A stretch of DNA of 24,925 nt, from positions 1-24,925 of IMG/VR virus record IMGVR_UViG_3300031977_000170; one strand, given 5' to 3'. Positions 15,581 to 24,496 of the stretch are shown here, one piece after another. The number at the start of each line of letters is the position of its first letter. The stretch's first letter is position 1. The translations under genes were made by a program, and so were the position numbers. The notes under the pieces were generated by a model. It saw only the letters and a list, made by a program, of their open reading frames with translations. It made no database searches and was not told where the DNA came from. This DNA comes from a virus.

Positions 15581-18500
15581 ATGGTTCAAGGTAATAATTC
15601 AAATAATATACCCGATTGGGTAAACCCTGACTATGGATACGATCCTAATAATCCACGTAATCCTAATGCACGTGAAGTGGCCGAAGCTTTAGGTGGAAAA
15701 CCTTTAGAAGAAATGACCAGTGAAGAACGTGCAAGTTTTTCTTCTCAAGCAAGTGAATTACTTTATGGTGTTGTAGGTTCTAATACAGATACACGTGATT
15801 GGAACGCTATTTTTGAATCGGCTAAAGCAGAACCTGTTGCTCCTGACCCCGATGAACCTCCTTCAGTTGGTCCATTACCTGATTGGATTACCCCACCTCC
15901 AAAAGGTGCAATAGTTACACAAGCTGCTGTTACTCTTGTTAACCCAATTACAGGAGAAAAACATATGGTTCCTACTGGGGGCTATAAAGTTAATGTTTCA
16001 GTTTCAGATTACGATGCTAATAAACTTACAGATGCTGCACAGATTGCTACATCTCAAATGTATGGTGGTACTACCGTATCTTATCAAGCAGGTGAGTATC
16101 AAAAAGATGAAGAAGGTAATACTGTTATAGATGCAAATGGTAAACCTGTAGAATCACCACCTAACTTATATATTGTAGGTGGCAATGGTTCAGTTTTAAG
16201 AAACCTATCTGGCAACGCAGATCAAATGGCTAATACATTAAAAAGTTTTGGTGTACAAGATACCTCTTGGGTAAACTCTGTTTCTGCAGCTATGGACTCT
16301 AGAGCACTCCAAACTGGAGAAAATGTAAATCCTAACATTAAACAAGCTTTTGATACATTACAAAAAACATACAACCCTTTTCAAAATGAATTTGTAAATA
16401 ATTTATCAAATACATCAAAACCTTTAACTACAGGTGTTACCCAAAATACATCTTTTCAAATTATAGAAGGTGGTAATGTTGTTGGTACTGGAACTCCACA
16501 GATTATAGGAAGTAGCCCTGATAGTGGTACAGGTGCAGATACTGGAACTATGCAACCAATTCAAGACTCAAATCAATTTCAATTACCGCAAGGTTATCAA
16601 GATTCAAGTTTTACATCTTCATCTATGGCCCCTATAACTGGTACTTTTACAAAAGATGCAACAGGTATTTTATCAAATCAAACAGGTCAAACTTACATGA
16701 TAGGAAATAATTTACAACAACAAACAGCTAATACTACAGGTGCACCACAATATGATGTACGTATGTATCGTAATAATGCAGGTATGACAACTAGTATTAC
16801 CTTTATAAATGGTAAAGCTCAAACTCCTATCCCTTCTGGTTTCTATCCTGTAAATCAACAACCTGCAGGACAGATGCCATTTCAATCACAAGTTCCTACT
16901 ACACCTGCGCCTACTGTTACACCTGTACAAGGTTACAATCCTGTAATAAATAACCCTGTTACTATGCAACCATTTACTCCCCAGTTTAATATGGCGCAGG
17001 GTGGTATTGTGCCTGAGTTACCTAAACCTTCAGGTAAAAAATTTGGTGGCTTTAAACCAGAGGCAAAACAACGTATTGCACAAAGTCTTGGTTACACAGG
17101 TGACATGGAAGAGTTTGATAAATTTTTAAATGAAAACCCAGAAAAAAAAGAACAAATGAATAAGTATACAGAAAGTGCTAAACAAATGGCAGAAGGTGGT
17201 TATGTGCAAAGGTTTAGTAATGGTGGTCAACCAGAAAGTACAACGATACCATTACAGCAGTATGATCCTCGTGTGCTAAATCAACAGTATATTCCACAAC
17301 AACAAACGTATACAGGTAATTTAGTAGATGTACAAGAAGAACTGGCTAAAACACCTGCACTTCCTTTAGGTGCAACTGTAGTTCCAGTTGGTACACAGGT
17401 AACTGCAGATCAACTTGTATCTCCTTACTCAGGTCAAGTATCTGGATCAGTAGCAATACCTACTGCACTAGCTACAACTGATCAAGCCATGATGCCTATT
17501 GCAGGGCAAACAGCATTAATGTCACCTATAGAGGCTTCAGGTGCAGTTACTGCAGCAGCAGATCAAACACAAGCTGCACAGATAGAACAAATAGCAAGTA
17601 TTACTGCAGCACAACAAGAAGGCACATCTGTAGCTAATGTGGAGGCTGCACAAGGAACAGCTATTTTAATGGATAATCCTGTGCAAAGACAGGTAGAACA
17701 AGGTGAATTAGTATCTGGTGTAGCCAATGCAGAAACTGCTGCAGCATTTAACGAACAAATAGAAGCTGCAACTGCTACACCTACTAAACAAGCTACAGTA
17801 CAAGGTCAGCTAGAAACATTAATGTCTCAGTTTGAGGGTGGTAATACACCTTCATGGGCAGCAGGAGCTATGCGTACAGCTACAGCTACAATGGCTGCAC
17901 GTGGTCTAGGTGCATCTAGTTTAGCAGGACAAGCTATTGTACAGGCAGCTATGGAAGCTGCATTGCCTATTGCTCAAATGGATGCACAAGTAACTGCACA
18001 ATTTGAACAACAAAACTTGTCAAACAGACAACAACGTGCTATACTTGCTGCACAACAAAGAGCACAGTTTTTGGGCATGGAGTTTGATCAAGGTTTTCAA
18101 GCACGTGTAGCTAATGCGGCTAAGATTAGTGACATAGCTAATATGAACTTTACTGCTGAACAACAGGTAGCATTAGAAAATTCACGTATAGCAAATACAA
18201 TGGAATTAACTAACCTGTCTAACTCACAGGCTATGATACTAGCAGAGGCATCTGCACTAGCTAACATGGACATGGCTAACTTAAACAATAGGCAACAGGC
18301 TGCTGTACAAAATGCACAAAACTTTTTACAGGCTGATCTTACTAACTTATCTAATCAACAGCAAGTAGAATTATTTAAAGCTCAACAACGTGTACAGTCT
18401 TTATTTACAGATCAGGCTGCACTTAATGCTGCACAACAGTTTAATGCAACCTCACAAAATCAAACAGATCAATTTTTTGCACAATTACAAACTAATACAG

Positions 18501-19000
18501 CACAGTTTAATGCGTCACAAGCAAATGCACAGGCACAGTTTAATGCAGGTCAGGTAAATGTTATTGAAAGATTTAACGCTGAAATAAACAATCAACGTGA
18601 TCAGTTTAATGCTAACAACAGATTAGTTATTGATCAGGCTAATGCTCAATGGCGTAGACAAATAGCTACAGCAGATACAGCAGCAGTTAATCGTGCTAAC
18701 GAAATAAATGCACAGGCACTACTAGGATATTCACAAGCTGCATATAATAATTTGTGGCAGTTCTATGCTGACAATATGGAATGGGCATGGACATCTGCCG
18801 AGAATGAGCGTGGCAGAATATCTGCTCAAGCTATCGCACAGTTACAGGCAGATACATCAATGTCTATTGCAGAGTTTAAAGCTGATGCTGAATCATCCGC
18901 AGGTATAGGTAGTTTTATTGGTGATCTTTTTACATCTGATTTAACAGGCACATTAACAGGTACTATAGCTGAAGGACTTTTCCCAGGCTTTTTTGGGTAA
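15581..19000 (+). CDS. Large internal virion protein with hendecad-repeat rod (1139 aa)
   Basis: Probable internal/ejected protein. Residues 1-110 are Pro/Asn/Asp-rich (DWVNPDYGYDPNNPRNP). About 110-300 is a mixed beta region, and 300-465 a Gln/Thr/Pro linker. MAQGGIV at 471-477 and MAEGGYV at 536-542 flank a basic helical segment (FGGFKPEAKQRIAQSLGYTG). About 640-730 is Ala/Gln helix. About 733-810 is a block that recurs in marine phages (TPTKQATVQGQLETLMSQFE, AARGLGASSLAGQAIVQAAM). Residues 811-1044 form an exact 11-residue periodic rod (separate entry). The C-terminus is helical and then hydrophobic (IGSFIGDLF to GLFPGFFG), which might insert in a membrane. The length, Gln/Asn/Ala-rich helices and place before other large proteins suggest a T7 gp14/15/16-type ejection component; this is inference. 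No enzymatic motif is seen. Confidence 0.75.
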   Translation: MVQGNNSNNIPDWVNPDYGYDPNNPRNPNAREVAEALGGKPLEEMTSEERASFSSQASELLYGVVGSNTDTRDWNAIFESAKAEPVAPDPDEPPSVGPLPDWITPPPKGAIVTQAAVTLVNPITGEKHMVPTGGYKVNVSVSDYDANKLTDAAQIATSQMYGGTTVSYQAGEYQKDEEGNTVIDANGKPVESPPNLYIVGGNGSVLRNLSGNADQMANTLKSFGVQDTSWVNSVSAAMDSRALQTGENVNPNIKQAFDTLQKTYNPFQNEFVNNLSNTSKPLTTGVTQNTSFQIIEGGNVVGTGTPQIIGSSPDSGTGADTGTMQPIQDSNQFQLPQGYQDSSFTSSSMAPITGTFTKDATGILSNQTGQTYMIGNNLQQQTANTTGAPQYDVRMYRNNAGMTTSITFINGKAQTPIPSGFYPVNQQPAGQMPFQSQVPTTPAPTVTPVQGYNPVINNPVTMQPFTPQFNMAQGGIVPELPKPSGKKFGGFKPEAKQRIAQSLGYTGDMEEFDKFLNENPEKKEQMNKYTESAKQMAEGGYVQRFSNGGQPESTTIPLQQYDPRVLNQQYIPQQQTYTGNLVDVQEELAKTPALPLGATVVPVGTQVTADQLVSPYSGQVSGSVAIPTALATTDQAMMPIAGQTALMSPIEASGAVTAAADQTQAAQIEQIASITAAQQEGTSVANVEAAQGTAILMDNPVQRQVEQGELVSGVANAETAAAFNEQIEAATATPTKQATVQGQLETLMSQFEGGNTPSWAAGAMRTATATMAARGLGASSLAGQAIVQAAMEAALPIAQMDAQVTAQFEQQNLSNRQQRAILAAQQRAQFLGMEFDQGFQARVANAAKISDIANMNFTAEQQVALENSRIANTMELTNLSNSQAMILAEASALANMDMANLNNRQQAAVQNAQNFLQADLTNLSNQQQVELFKAQQRVQSLFTDQAALNAAQQFNATSQNQTDQFFAQLQTNTAQFNASQANAQAQFNAGQVNVIERFNAEINNQRDQFNANNRLVIDQANAQWRRQIATADTAAVNRANEINAQALLGYSQAAYNNLWQFYADNMEWAWTSAENERGRISAQAIAQLQADTSMSIAEFKADAESSAGIGSFIGDLFTSDLTGTLTGTIAEGLFPGFFG
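18011..18712 (+). repeat. Unbroken 11-residue (hendecad) repeat array
   Basis: In the 1139-aa protein, residues 811-1044 keep one 11-residue phase without insertion or deletion. Six 22-residue units start at 812, 834, 856, 878, 900 and 922, with a loose consensus N[LF][ST]NxQQxA[IVL]xxAQxxAxxxMx. They are followed by about nine 11-residue units with [FAI]NA at 954, 976, 987, 998, 1009, 1020 and 1042 (FFA at 965, ADT at 1031). The position 812+11k is Asn in 15 of 22 cases. DNA copies are diverged. The period predicts long straight helices. Confidence 0.85.
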
Positions 19001-19018
19001 AAATGAGGAGGATGATTA

Positions 19019-19216
19019 ATGTATAATGCTGCATTTTTAACAATGGCTAACTTACCTTTATCAAAAGAAGGTGAACCTAAAAAACAAATGAGCAATAGTT
19101 TACTTGCACGTAATGTTTCTACAGACACTATGTCTAAAGAACAGAGTGTTAATCAACGTATAGCAAAATACGTTAGTATAATACGTAAAGATAGAATGGA
19201 TTTAAGAAATGGTTGA
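19019..19216 (+). CDS. Small basic protein of unknown function (65 aa)
   Basis: A 65-aa soluble, basic protein: short hydrophobic start YNAAFLTMANLPL, then GEPKKQMSNSLLARNVSTDT and a basic helix RIAKYVSIIRKDRMDL. No motif I recognise. A very strong RBS (gaggaggatg) precedes ATG 19019, and the gene is 18 nt after the 1139-aa gene. It overlaps the next start by 8 nt (ATGGTTGA), so the two should be co-translated. Its place within the internal-protein block suggests a minor virion or assembly part. Confidence 0.68.
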   Translation: MYNAAFLTMANLPLSKEGEPKKQMSNSLLARNVSTDTMSKEQSVNQRIAKYVSIIRKDRMDLRNG

Positions 19217-19727
19217 TAGATTAGCTCCAATGATAGATGCTCCTATTGCAGGACAATCTCTCACTGCTGAATTAGGTAACAGACCTTGGCAACAGCCACC
19301 ACAATATACCACAGTAGAGCAAGCACTAGAGTTTTATATTCCTCGTTTAACTAATCCAGAGATGTTAGATGATTTACTTAACGTGATGGAAACAGGAGTT
19401 CCTTTAACAACACTGGCTAATGCAATACAGTCTAGTGGTGTAATGGAAGGTAAGCATAGTCTTGACATAGGAATATTAATTATGCCTGTTTTAATGGAGA
19501 CTATGGCTTATTTAGCTGAAGAGTCAGGCGTTAAGTTTGAGTCGGGTACAAACAAAAAAATTGGTAGTGATAAACCTAGTGATGCTTTGGTGGCTAACGC
19601 TGTAAAGATGGCAGAAAAAGCTATAGACAAACGTAAAAACAAGCCTAAAGAAGAAGAACAAATGGAAATGGAACTAGAAGAACCTAGTGTAGGATTAATG
19701 TCTAGGAGAAATACCGATGGGGTTTAA
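19209..19727 (+). CDS. Conserved phage structural-type protein (172 aa), role unknown
   Basis: The N-terminus APIAGQSLTAELGNRPWQQPP is a distinctive block, followed by YTTVEQALEFYIPRL, MLDDLLNVMETGVPLTTLAN, and a hydrophobic VMEGKHSLDIGILIMPVLMETM, then a Lys/Glu-rich tail ending SRRNTDGV. I have seen the P-G-x-S-L-T-x-E-x-x-x-R-P-W-x-x-P-P ... VMEG-x-H-x-x-D-x-G arrangement in marine tailed-phage proteins from the virion region, without known function. The start overlaps the preceding small gene by 8 nt and the stop overlaps the next start by 11 nt (ATGGGGTTTAA), a tightly coupled block. Possibly an adaptor for the large internal proteins; this is a guess from position. Confidence 0.72.
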   Translation: MVDRLAPMIDAPIAGQSLTAELGNRPWQQPPQYTTVEQALEFYIPRLTNPEMLDDLLNVMETGVPLTTLANAIQSSGVMEGKHSLDIGILIMPVLMETMAYLAEESGVKFESGTNKKIGSDKPSDALVANAVKMAEKAIDKRKNKPKEEEQMEMELEEPSVGLMSRRNTDGV

Positions 19728-20841
19728 TTTAATGGCTGCACTTGGTGGTGCAGGTAGAGCAGCTTCTGAAAATATAGCACAGCGTCAGCTTCAAATGGAT
19801 AAGCTAGAACTAATGGATGCAGAAGCGGCCACTAGAGAACGATTAGCTAAATCAGCAGAGCGTAGAGCAAAAAGAGAAGAACAAAGACAGAATGTAGATT
19901 TTTTAATGACTGTAGGTTATGACAGGGCTGCTGCTGCACAGATAGCAAGAGGTGGTGATAAGGCGGTACTACATGCAGGTACTATAGCACAGAAAGCAGT
20001 TGAAAAGGGTGCAGATGTAAGTACTTTGTATAGCATGAGTTCTTCTTTTGATAATATGGACGAAACATTAACAGGAGCTTCACCTGTACCTGCAGGTCCA
20101 ATGGGGTTTAACTGGAACGCAGACGCTATTAAAACTATATATGGTGAGCCAGAAGATGAAGAGATACAAAGTTTAAGTGTTATGTTAGATTCAGTAAGTA
20201 GAAAACAAATAGACTTGATGAACAGTGGTGACGTAACTCAAGGTGACTTAAAAGATAAATTTGAGGTATTACAAAAAGAAGAAAAAACAATTTTAGAACA
20301 GATGAAAAAGAAAGCAAATGCACAAATTGCAGATAAAGTAGATACTGGTACAGGTTTTGAAGGGGTTGTAAAAGCAACAGATGCAAATGCTTTTGAAACT
20401 AATTTAATAAAACAAAAACAACAGGGAATGATGAATATGGGTTTTCCTGTAGATTTTGAAAGAGATTTAGAGCAACAGTTTGAAGGTAGAGTAGGTGAGG
20501 GTTATGTTGCTTTATATGACTCAGTAAAACGAGCAGCAGATTCTTGGAGATCAATTACTGGAATGTCAGACCCATACATATTAATGAGATTAGAAGGTGA
20601 AGAAGAAGCTACGAAAACAAATTTAGTAAACTTTGGTAGAAAACAATATGCAGAGGGTAAGGTAGTAAAAAACTATAATCTTCAAGAAATTCCTCAAGCA
20701 TCTGAATTAAGTGAGGGTGATATTTATACCATGTTAGTTACAGACGACAATAATAATGTAGTAAAAAATATATATGTTTGGATGGGTAAAGAGTATAAAG
20801 AGTTTATCCTTGTTGATACTGACGTAACTCCTAATAATTAA
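19717..20841 (+). CDS. Probable internal virion protein with N-terminal coiled coil (374 aa)
   Basis: The N-terminus starts with a small hydrophobic GFNLMAALGGAGRAA, then a long, highly charged helix (about 20-62; QLQMDKLELMDAEAATRERL, AERRAKREEQRQ) likely to be a coiled coil. A helical middle (YDRAAAAQIARGGDKAV), a loop at about 110-135, and another long charged helix at about 150-210 follow. The C-terminal third has mixed strands (GDIYTMLVTDDNNNVVKNIY and VWMGKEYKEFILV), a small beta domain. No catalytic motif is seen. It starts inside the previous gene and is followed 1 nt later by the 1206-aa gene. By order it may be the partner of the two giant proteins in an ejection complex. Confidence 0.68.
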   Translation: MGFNLMAALGGAGRAASENIAQRQLQMDKLELMDAEAATRERLAKSAERRAKREEQRQNVDFLMTVGYDRAAAAQIARGGDKAVLHAGTIAQKAVEKGADVSTLYSMSSSFDNMDETLTGASPVPAGPMGFNWNADAIKTIYGEPEDEEIQSLSVMLDSVSRKQIDLMNSGDVTQGDLKDKFEVLQKEEKTILEQMKKKANAQIADKVDTGTGFEGVVKATDANAFETNLIKQKQQGMMNMGFPVDFERDLEQQFEGRVGEGYVALYDSVKRAADSWRSITGMSDPYILMRLEGEEEATKTNLVNFGRKQYAEGKVVKNYNLQEIPQASELSEGDIYTMLVTDDNNNVVKNIYVWMGKEYKEFILVDTDVTPNN

Positions 20842-20842
20842 C

Positions 20843-23800
20843 ATGACTAATTTACGAGAAAAAATGGAACAGGAGTATAGAGAACTCCAAAAAAGTAATA
20901 GGGGAGAAACGCCCCCTACTAAAAAACCTATTTCTCAAAAAAAAGTAGAGGTTACAAATACAGATGACTCCATGAATTTACGAGAAAAAATGGAGCAAGA
21001 GTTTAGACAAAATAATAATAAAGATACAGCAACCATAGCTACAGAAACTTATGTAGAAAAACAAAACAATATTGTTGTGTCAGAGGAGCCATTAAATGTA
21101 GCACCTGAAGATAATCCAATATATGCTGAGTATTATGCTAAACGTATGCAACCTCCTCCTGACACATATAAAGGGCATAAAGTAAAAGCCTATGAAAAAA
21201 GTGTAGAAGAACAAACAGAAGAAAACTTTTCTCGTACTAAAAAAAGTATGGCTGAAATTAAAAAAGATAAGGAAGACATGGAAGCCTATTTAAAAGAGCA
21301 GGGCATTACAAGTCAAGAGTTTTTTGAACAGGAAATAAAACCAAAATTAGCAGAGGCTTTAAAAGAAAATCCTGTATTAAATAAATTTATAGACCTGACA
21401 GGAGAAAAGGGCTACAACGCATTAAACATGTTAGCCAATGGCATTGAATTAACCGCATCAGCTTATACAGATTTAGTTCAAGAGGGTCTTGAGGCAGCAC
21501 AAAATACAGGAATAGGTTTTGAAACAGCTAAAAGTATACTATCTTTTGGTGGTAGATTTGATGTGGGTGACACACCCCAAGAAATAGCAGAAGAAATAGC
21601 TGACAATACAGGCGTATTATTAGAGTTTACTGAAACTTTACCTTTTATGGGTAAGATAACTCCATTAAAAACAGGTGGTATAAAAGCATATCAAGATGCA
21701 ATTAAATATGACAAGCAATATCAAATAGCAAGACGTAATAATGTAGGTGGTGCTGTGCTTGCTACACAACAAGCAAGAGAAGAGGCACGTATAGAAGCTG
21801 CAAAAATTGCTAAACAAAACCCAGACATTAAAAATAAATTTATTATAGACTATGAAATTAACACAGGTGCTCGTGATAAAGATGGAAAAATAATTGATCA
21901 AGATAAGATAATATCTATAGAAGATGACAGTGGTAATTTAACAGTAGATTATGACTTAGCACGTAAAGCAAGTAGAAAAACTAGAAACGATTTATTTGAA
22001 GTTCAGAAAGATGCTGATGGTAATGAAATTGTAGTAACAGATCAGATGTCACAGTTAATAGGTGCTGAAGATGCTTTATTATCTCCAGTGCTAAATCCAA
22101 ATAGCGTAGACAGTCTTACTGCTATAGTCGCAACCTTTAAGAAAAAATATCCAAATCACAAAGCGTTTAAAGACCCTAAAAAAGGTGTTATAGAATCTTT
22201 GTTAGATATTACATTAGATCAAGAGTTAGTTGGAACTGAGGAGTTAATTACCACACTAGCTAGATTTGGTATGTCTTTTGAGGAATATATATCCACTACT
22301 ATAGGTTCTTTTAGTGACGCAGGTAAATTACTTAATATAGCCAAACAAATAAAACGTAATAGACCTGTAGGTGAGATAGATGACATAGCACAAAAGAAAC
22401 TCATTGAAGCACAGAATAAAATATCACAGGCAGGTACACGTTTAGAAAATGTAAGACGTGGGGCTATGGTTAGCCAAATTGCTACAGCAATGCGTAACCT
22501 TGAGAGTGCAGCCATTCGTATTCCTATGGAAAGTCTTGGCAACATGGCCGATATGGTAATGCATGAGTTTGGTAAACCTATTAAAGGTGGTGTGCTTGAT
22601 GGTCAAGGTGGTTTTGTCGGTGCAACTAAAGCACTATTTGATAAAGACAATTGGAAGAATAGTTTTGCTGCACACAAATATGTGTTCTCTCGTCCTGACG
22701 TAGCTAAAGGTTATTCTGATTTATTATTAAATCGTCCTGAGTTTGAGGCACAGGCATCTCGTATGTTTGATAACCTAAACGAAATTAGAATTGCTACAGG
22801 TAGAGGTGAAGGTGGTTTATCTGACAAACTATTGAACCCACTTGAAGACACAGTGGAGTTAATGAACTTTGCAAACAGATGGCAAGAACATTTAGTAAGA
22901 CGTGGTGTATTTTTTAGTGAGCTACAAAGGTTGGCTAAAAAAGAATACAATATAGATTTAATTGATGCACTACAGGACGGTAAACTTCCTGATCTACTAA
23001 ACGACTCATCTACTGTAAGACCAGATGGTGCTCGTTCTTTTGTTGCATTAGTAAATGACTCTATAGAACAGTCTCTTGCTGTCACTTATGCTAAACAACC
23101 TGACAATAAATTATTTAGAGACATAACAAACATAATGACTAGCCGTAAAGTATTTGGCGTTCCTTTAACTACCGTTGTTGAGTTCCCACGTTTTATGTTT
23201 AACAGTATGGAAATTATGGCACAGTATGGTGCAGGTGGTGCTATACCTCTTACTAAAAAGATGATGGACATAGTTAATCCTACAGGTAGTAAGATAACTA
23301 AGATGACACCAAAAGATAGACAGGCACTACAGAGAAACATTGTAGGTCTTGCAGCTATCGGTGCAGCGTATCAATATAGAACAAGTGAAAATGCACCTGA
23401 AGACTACAAGAAGTTTGGTGCAGGAGAAAATGCCGTAGATACTAGTCCTATTTTTCCCATGAGACAATTTTTGTACATAGGTGAAGCTTTAAAGCATATA
23501 AATGAAGGTACATTTGACTCTGTGTTTTGGAATCCAAAGGACTTTGCAGAAACATTTGCAGGTACTACATTTAGAACAGGTACAGGTAATATAATAATAG
23601 AAGAAATATCGCAGATAGCAGACGGTATGGATATATCTGGTGGTAAAAAGGCTACAGAACTTACGGCAAAAGCAGTATCTAACTATTTTAATTCTTTCCT
23701 AACTGGTTTTGGTCAAGTAATAGACTTACAAAGATCATTAGGTGTAAGAGACAACACGTATAAACAAAATATAAAACCTGCTCCTAAAGATGCAATAGAA

Positions 23801-24463
23801 GCTGCACAACTTGAGATAGAAAAGACATATAATAATCGTTTCAGAGATATGGATGAAGAACGACAGATGGAAGATAAGTCTGTTGTGTTTGAAGAAGACG
23901 TTGAAAGACCAGACCCAACGTGGAAAATTACATTAGGTATAAACCTACGTCCAAAAGACTCTGATACAGGAGAGTACTTTATTAGGCATGGCGTACCTAA
24001 ATGGAGAGTGGGTAGTAACTCAGACATAGATGCGGTAGCTGCATTTGAAAATGAAAAGCTAAAAGACTTTGTTCCTATATTACATGACGCTATGTTAAAA
24101 ATAGAAGAAGACTTTGCTAAAAAATATGATAACTTTAGTGATGTTAAAAAAGAAAAAGTATCTAAAGAGGCTTATCTTAAAACCAAGATGAAACCTTTAT
24201 TAACTACAAAGCTTTCTCAGTTTAAAACTTTCTTAAAACAAAGTGGCTCAAAGGGAATAGCCGATAAATACTCAAGGGCTTTATCAGAATTTAATAGAGT
24301 AAGTAAAGATTATAGACGTATTGCGTTGATAGATTATATAGATAGAAACGATGGAGATTCTCCTGATCTTACTAATCCAGATGTTTTAAACAAGTTAACG
24401 GCAACTGCAAAGAAATATCAGAGCATATATCGAAAGAAAAATAAAGGACTTATGTCACGATAA
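20843..24463 (+). CDS. Giant internal/ejection-type virion protein (1206 aa)
   Basis: A largely helical, charged 1206-aa protein in the place of a T7 gp16-like ejection protein. The N-terminus is duplicated: NLREKMEQEYR at 3-13 and NLREKMEQEFR at 45-55. About 130-330 is helical with ENPVLNKFIDLTGEKGYNAL. A conserved-looking core lies at about 674-850, including MNFANRWQEHLVRRGVFFSE, VEFPRFMFNSMEIMAQYGAG (779 on) and a short hydrophobic helix near 832-845; I recall this core in large marine podovirus proteins. PMRQFLYIGEALKHINEG follows, and the C-terminus is basic (ending RKKNKGLMSR). No lysozyme or transglycosylase signature (such as E-S-x-x-x-P) was seen. No Shine-Dalgarno is visible before ATG 20843 (1 nt after the previous stop), so re-initiation is likely. 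It is the last gene before the terminator. Confidence 0.75.
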   Translation: MTNLREKMEQEYRELQKSNRGETPPTKKPISQKKVEVTNTDDSMNLREKMEQEFRQNNNKDTATIATETYVEKQNNIVVSEEPLNVAPEDNPIYAEYYAKRMQPPPDTYKGHKVKAYEKSVEEQTEENFSRTKKSMAEIKKDKEDMEAYLKEQGITSQEFFEQEIKPKLAEALKENPVLNKFIDLTGEKGYNALNMLANGIELTASAYTDLVQEGLEAAQNTGIGFETAKSILSFGGRFDVGDTPQEIAEEIADNTGVLLEFTETLPFMGKITPLKTGGIKAYQDAIKYDKQYQIARRNNVGGAVLATQQAREEARIEAAKIAKQNPDIKNKFIIDYEINTGARDKDGKIIDQDKIISIEDDSGNLTVDYDLARKASRKTRNDLFEVQKDADGNEIVVTDQMSQLIGAEDALLSPVLNPNSVDSLTAIVATFKKKYPNHKAFKDPKKGVIESLLDITLDQELVGTEELITTLARFGMSFEEYISTTIGSFSDAGKLLNIAKQIKRNRPVGEIDDIAQKKLIEAQNKISQAGTRLENVRRGAMVSQIATAMRNLESAAIRIPMESLGNMADMVMHEFGKPIKGGVLDGQGGFVGATKALFDKDNWKNSFAAHKYVFSRPDVAKGYSDLLLNRPEFEAQASRMFDNLNEIRIATGRGEGGLSDKLLNPLEDTVELMNFANRWQEHLVRRGVFFSELQRLAKKEYNIDLIDALQDGKLPDLLNDSSTVRPDGARSFVALVNDSIEQSLAVTYAKQPDNKLFRDITNIMTSRKVFGVPLTTVVEFPRFMFNSMEIMAQYGAGGAIPLTKKMMDIVNPTGSKITKMTPKDRQALQRNIVGLAAIGAAYQYRTSENAPEDYKKFGAGENAVDTSPIFPMRQFLYIGEALKHINEGTFDSVFWNPKDFAETFAGTTFRTGTGNIIIEEISQIADGMDISGGKKATELTAKAVSNYFNSFLTGFGQVIDLQRSLGVRDNTYKQNIKPAPKDAIEAAQLEIEKTYNNRFRDMDEERQMEDKSVVFEEDVERPDPTWKITLGINLRPKDSDTGEYFIRHGVPKWRVGSNSDIDAVAAFENEKLKDFVPILHDAMLKIEEDFAKKYDNFSDVKKEKVSKEAYLKTKMKPLLTTKLSQFKTFLKQSGSKGIADKYSRALSEFNRVSKDYRRIALIDYIDRNDGDSPDLTNPDVLNKLTATAKKYQSIYRKKNKGLMSR
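20849..20994 (+). repeat. Direct repeat duplicating the start of the 1206-aa gene
   Basis: aatttacgagaaaaaatgga (20 nt) is identical at 20849-20868 and 20975-20994, 126 bp apart and in frame. The similarity continues for about 18 nt more with a few third-base changes. Each copy has an ATG just before it (20843 and 20972). Confidence 0.85.
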
Positions 24464-24468
24464 ACAAA

Positions 24469-24496
24469 GGGGAGCATTTAGCTCCCCCTTTTTTTT
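24469..24496. terminator. Bidirectional intrinsic terminator between convergent units
   Basis: GGGGAGC (24469-24475), loop attta, GCTCCCC (24481-24487), then a run of eight T (24489-24496). This is a textbook terminator for the + strand late genes, starting 6 nt after their last stop. Read on the minus strand, the same stem is followed by TTTGTTTA, so it can also end the mazG transcript, whose stop codon (24495-24497) lies in the T-run. Confidence 0.9.
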
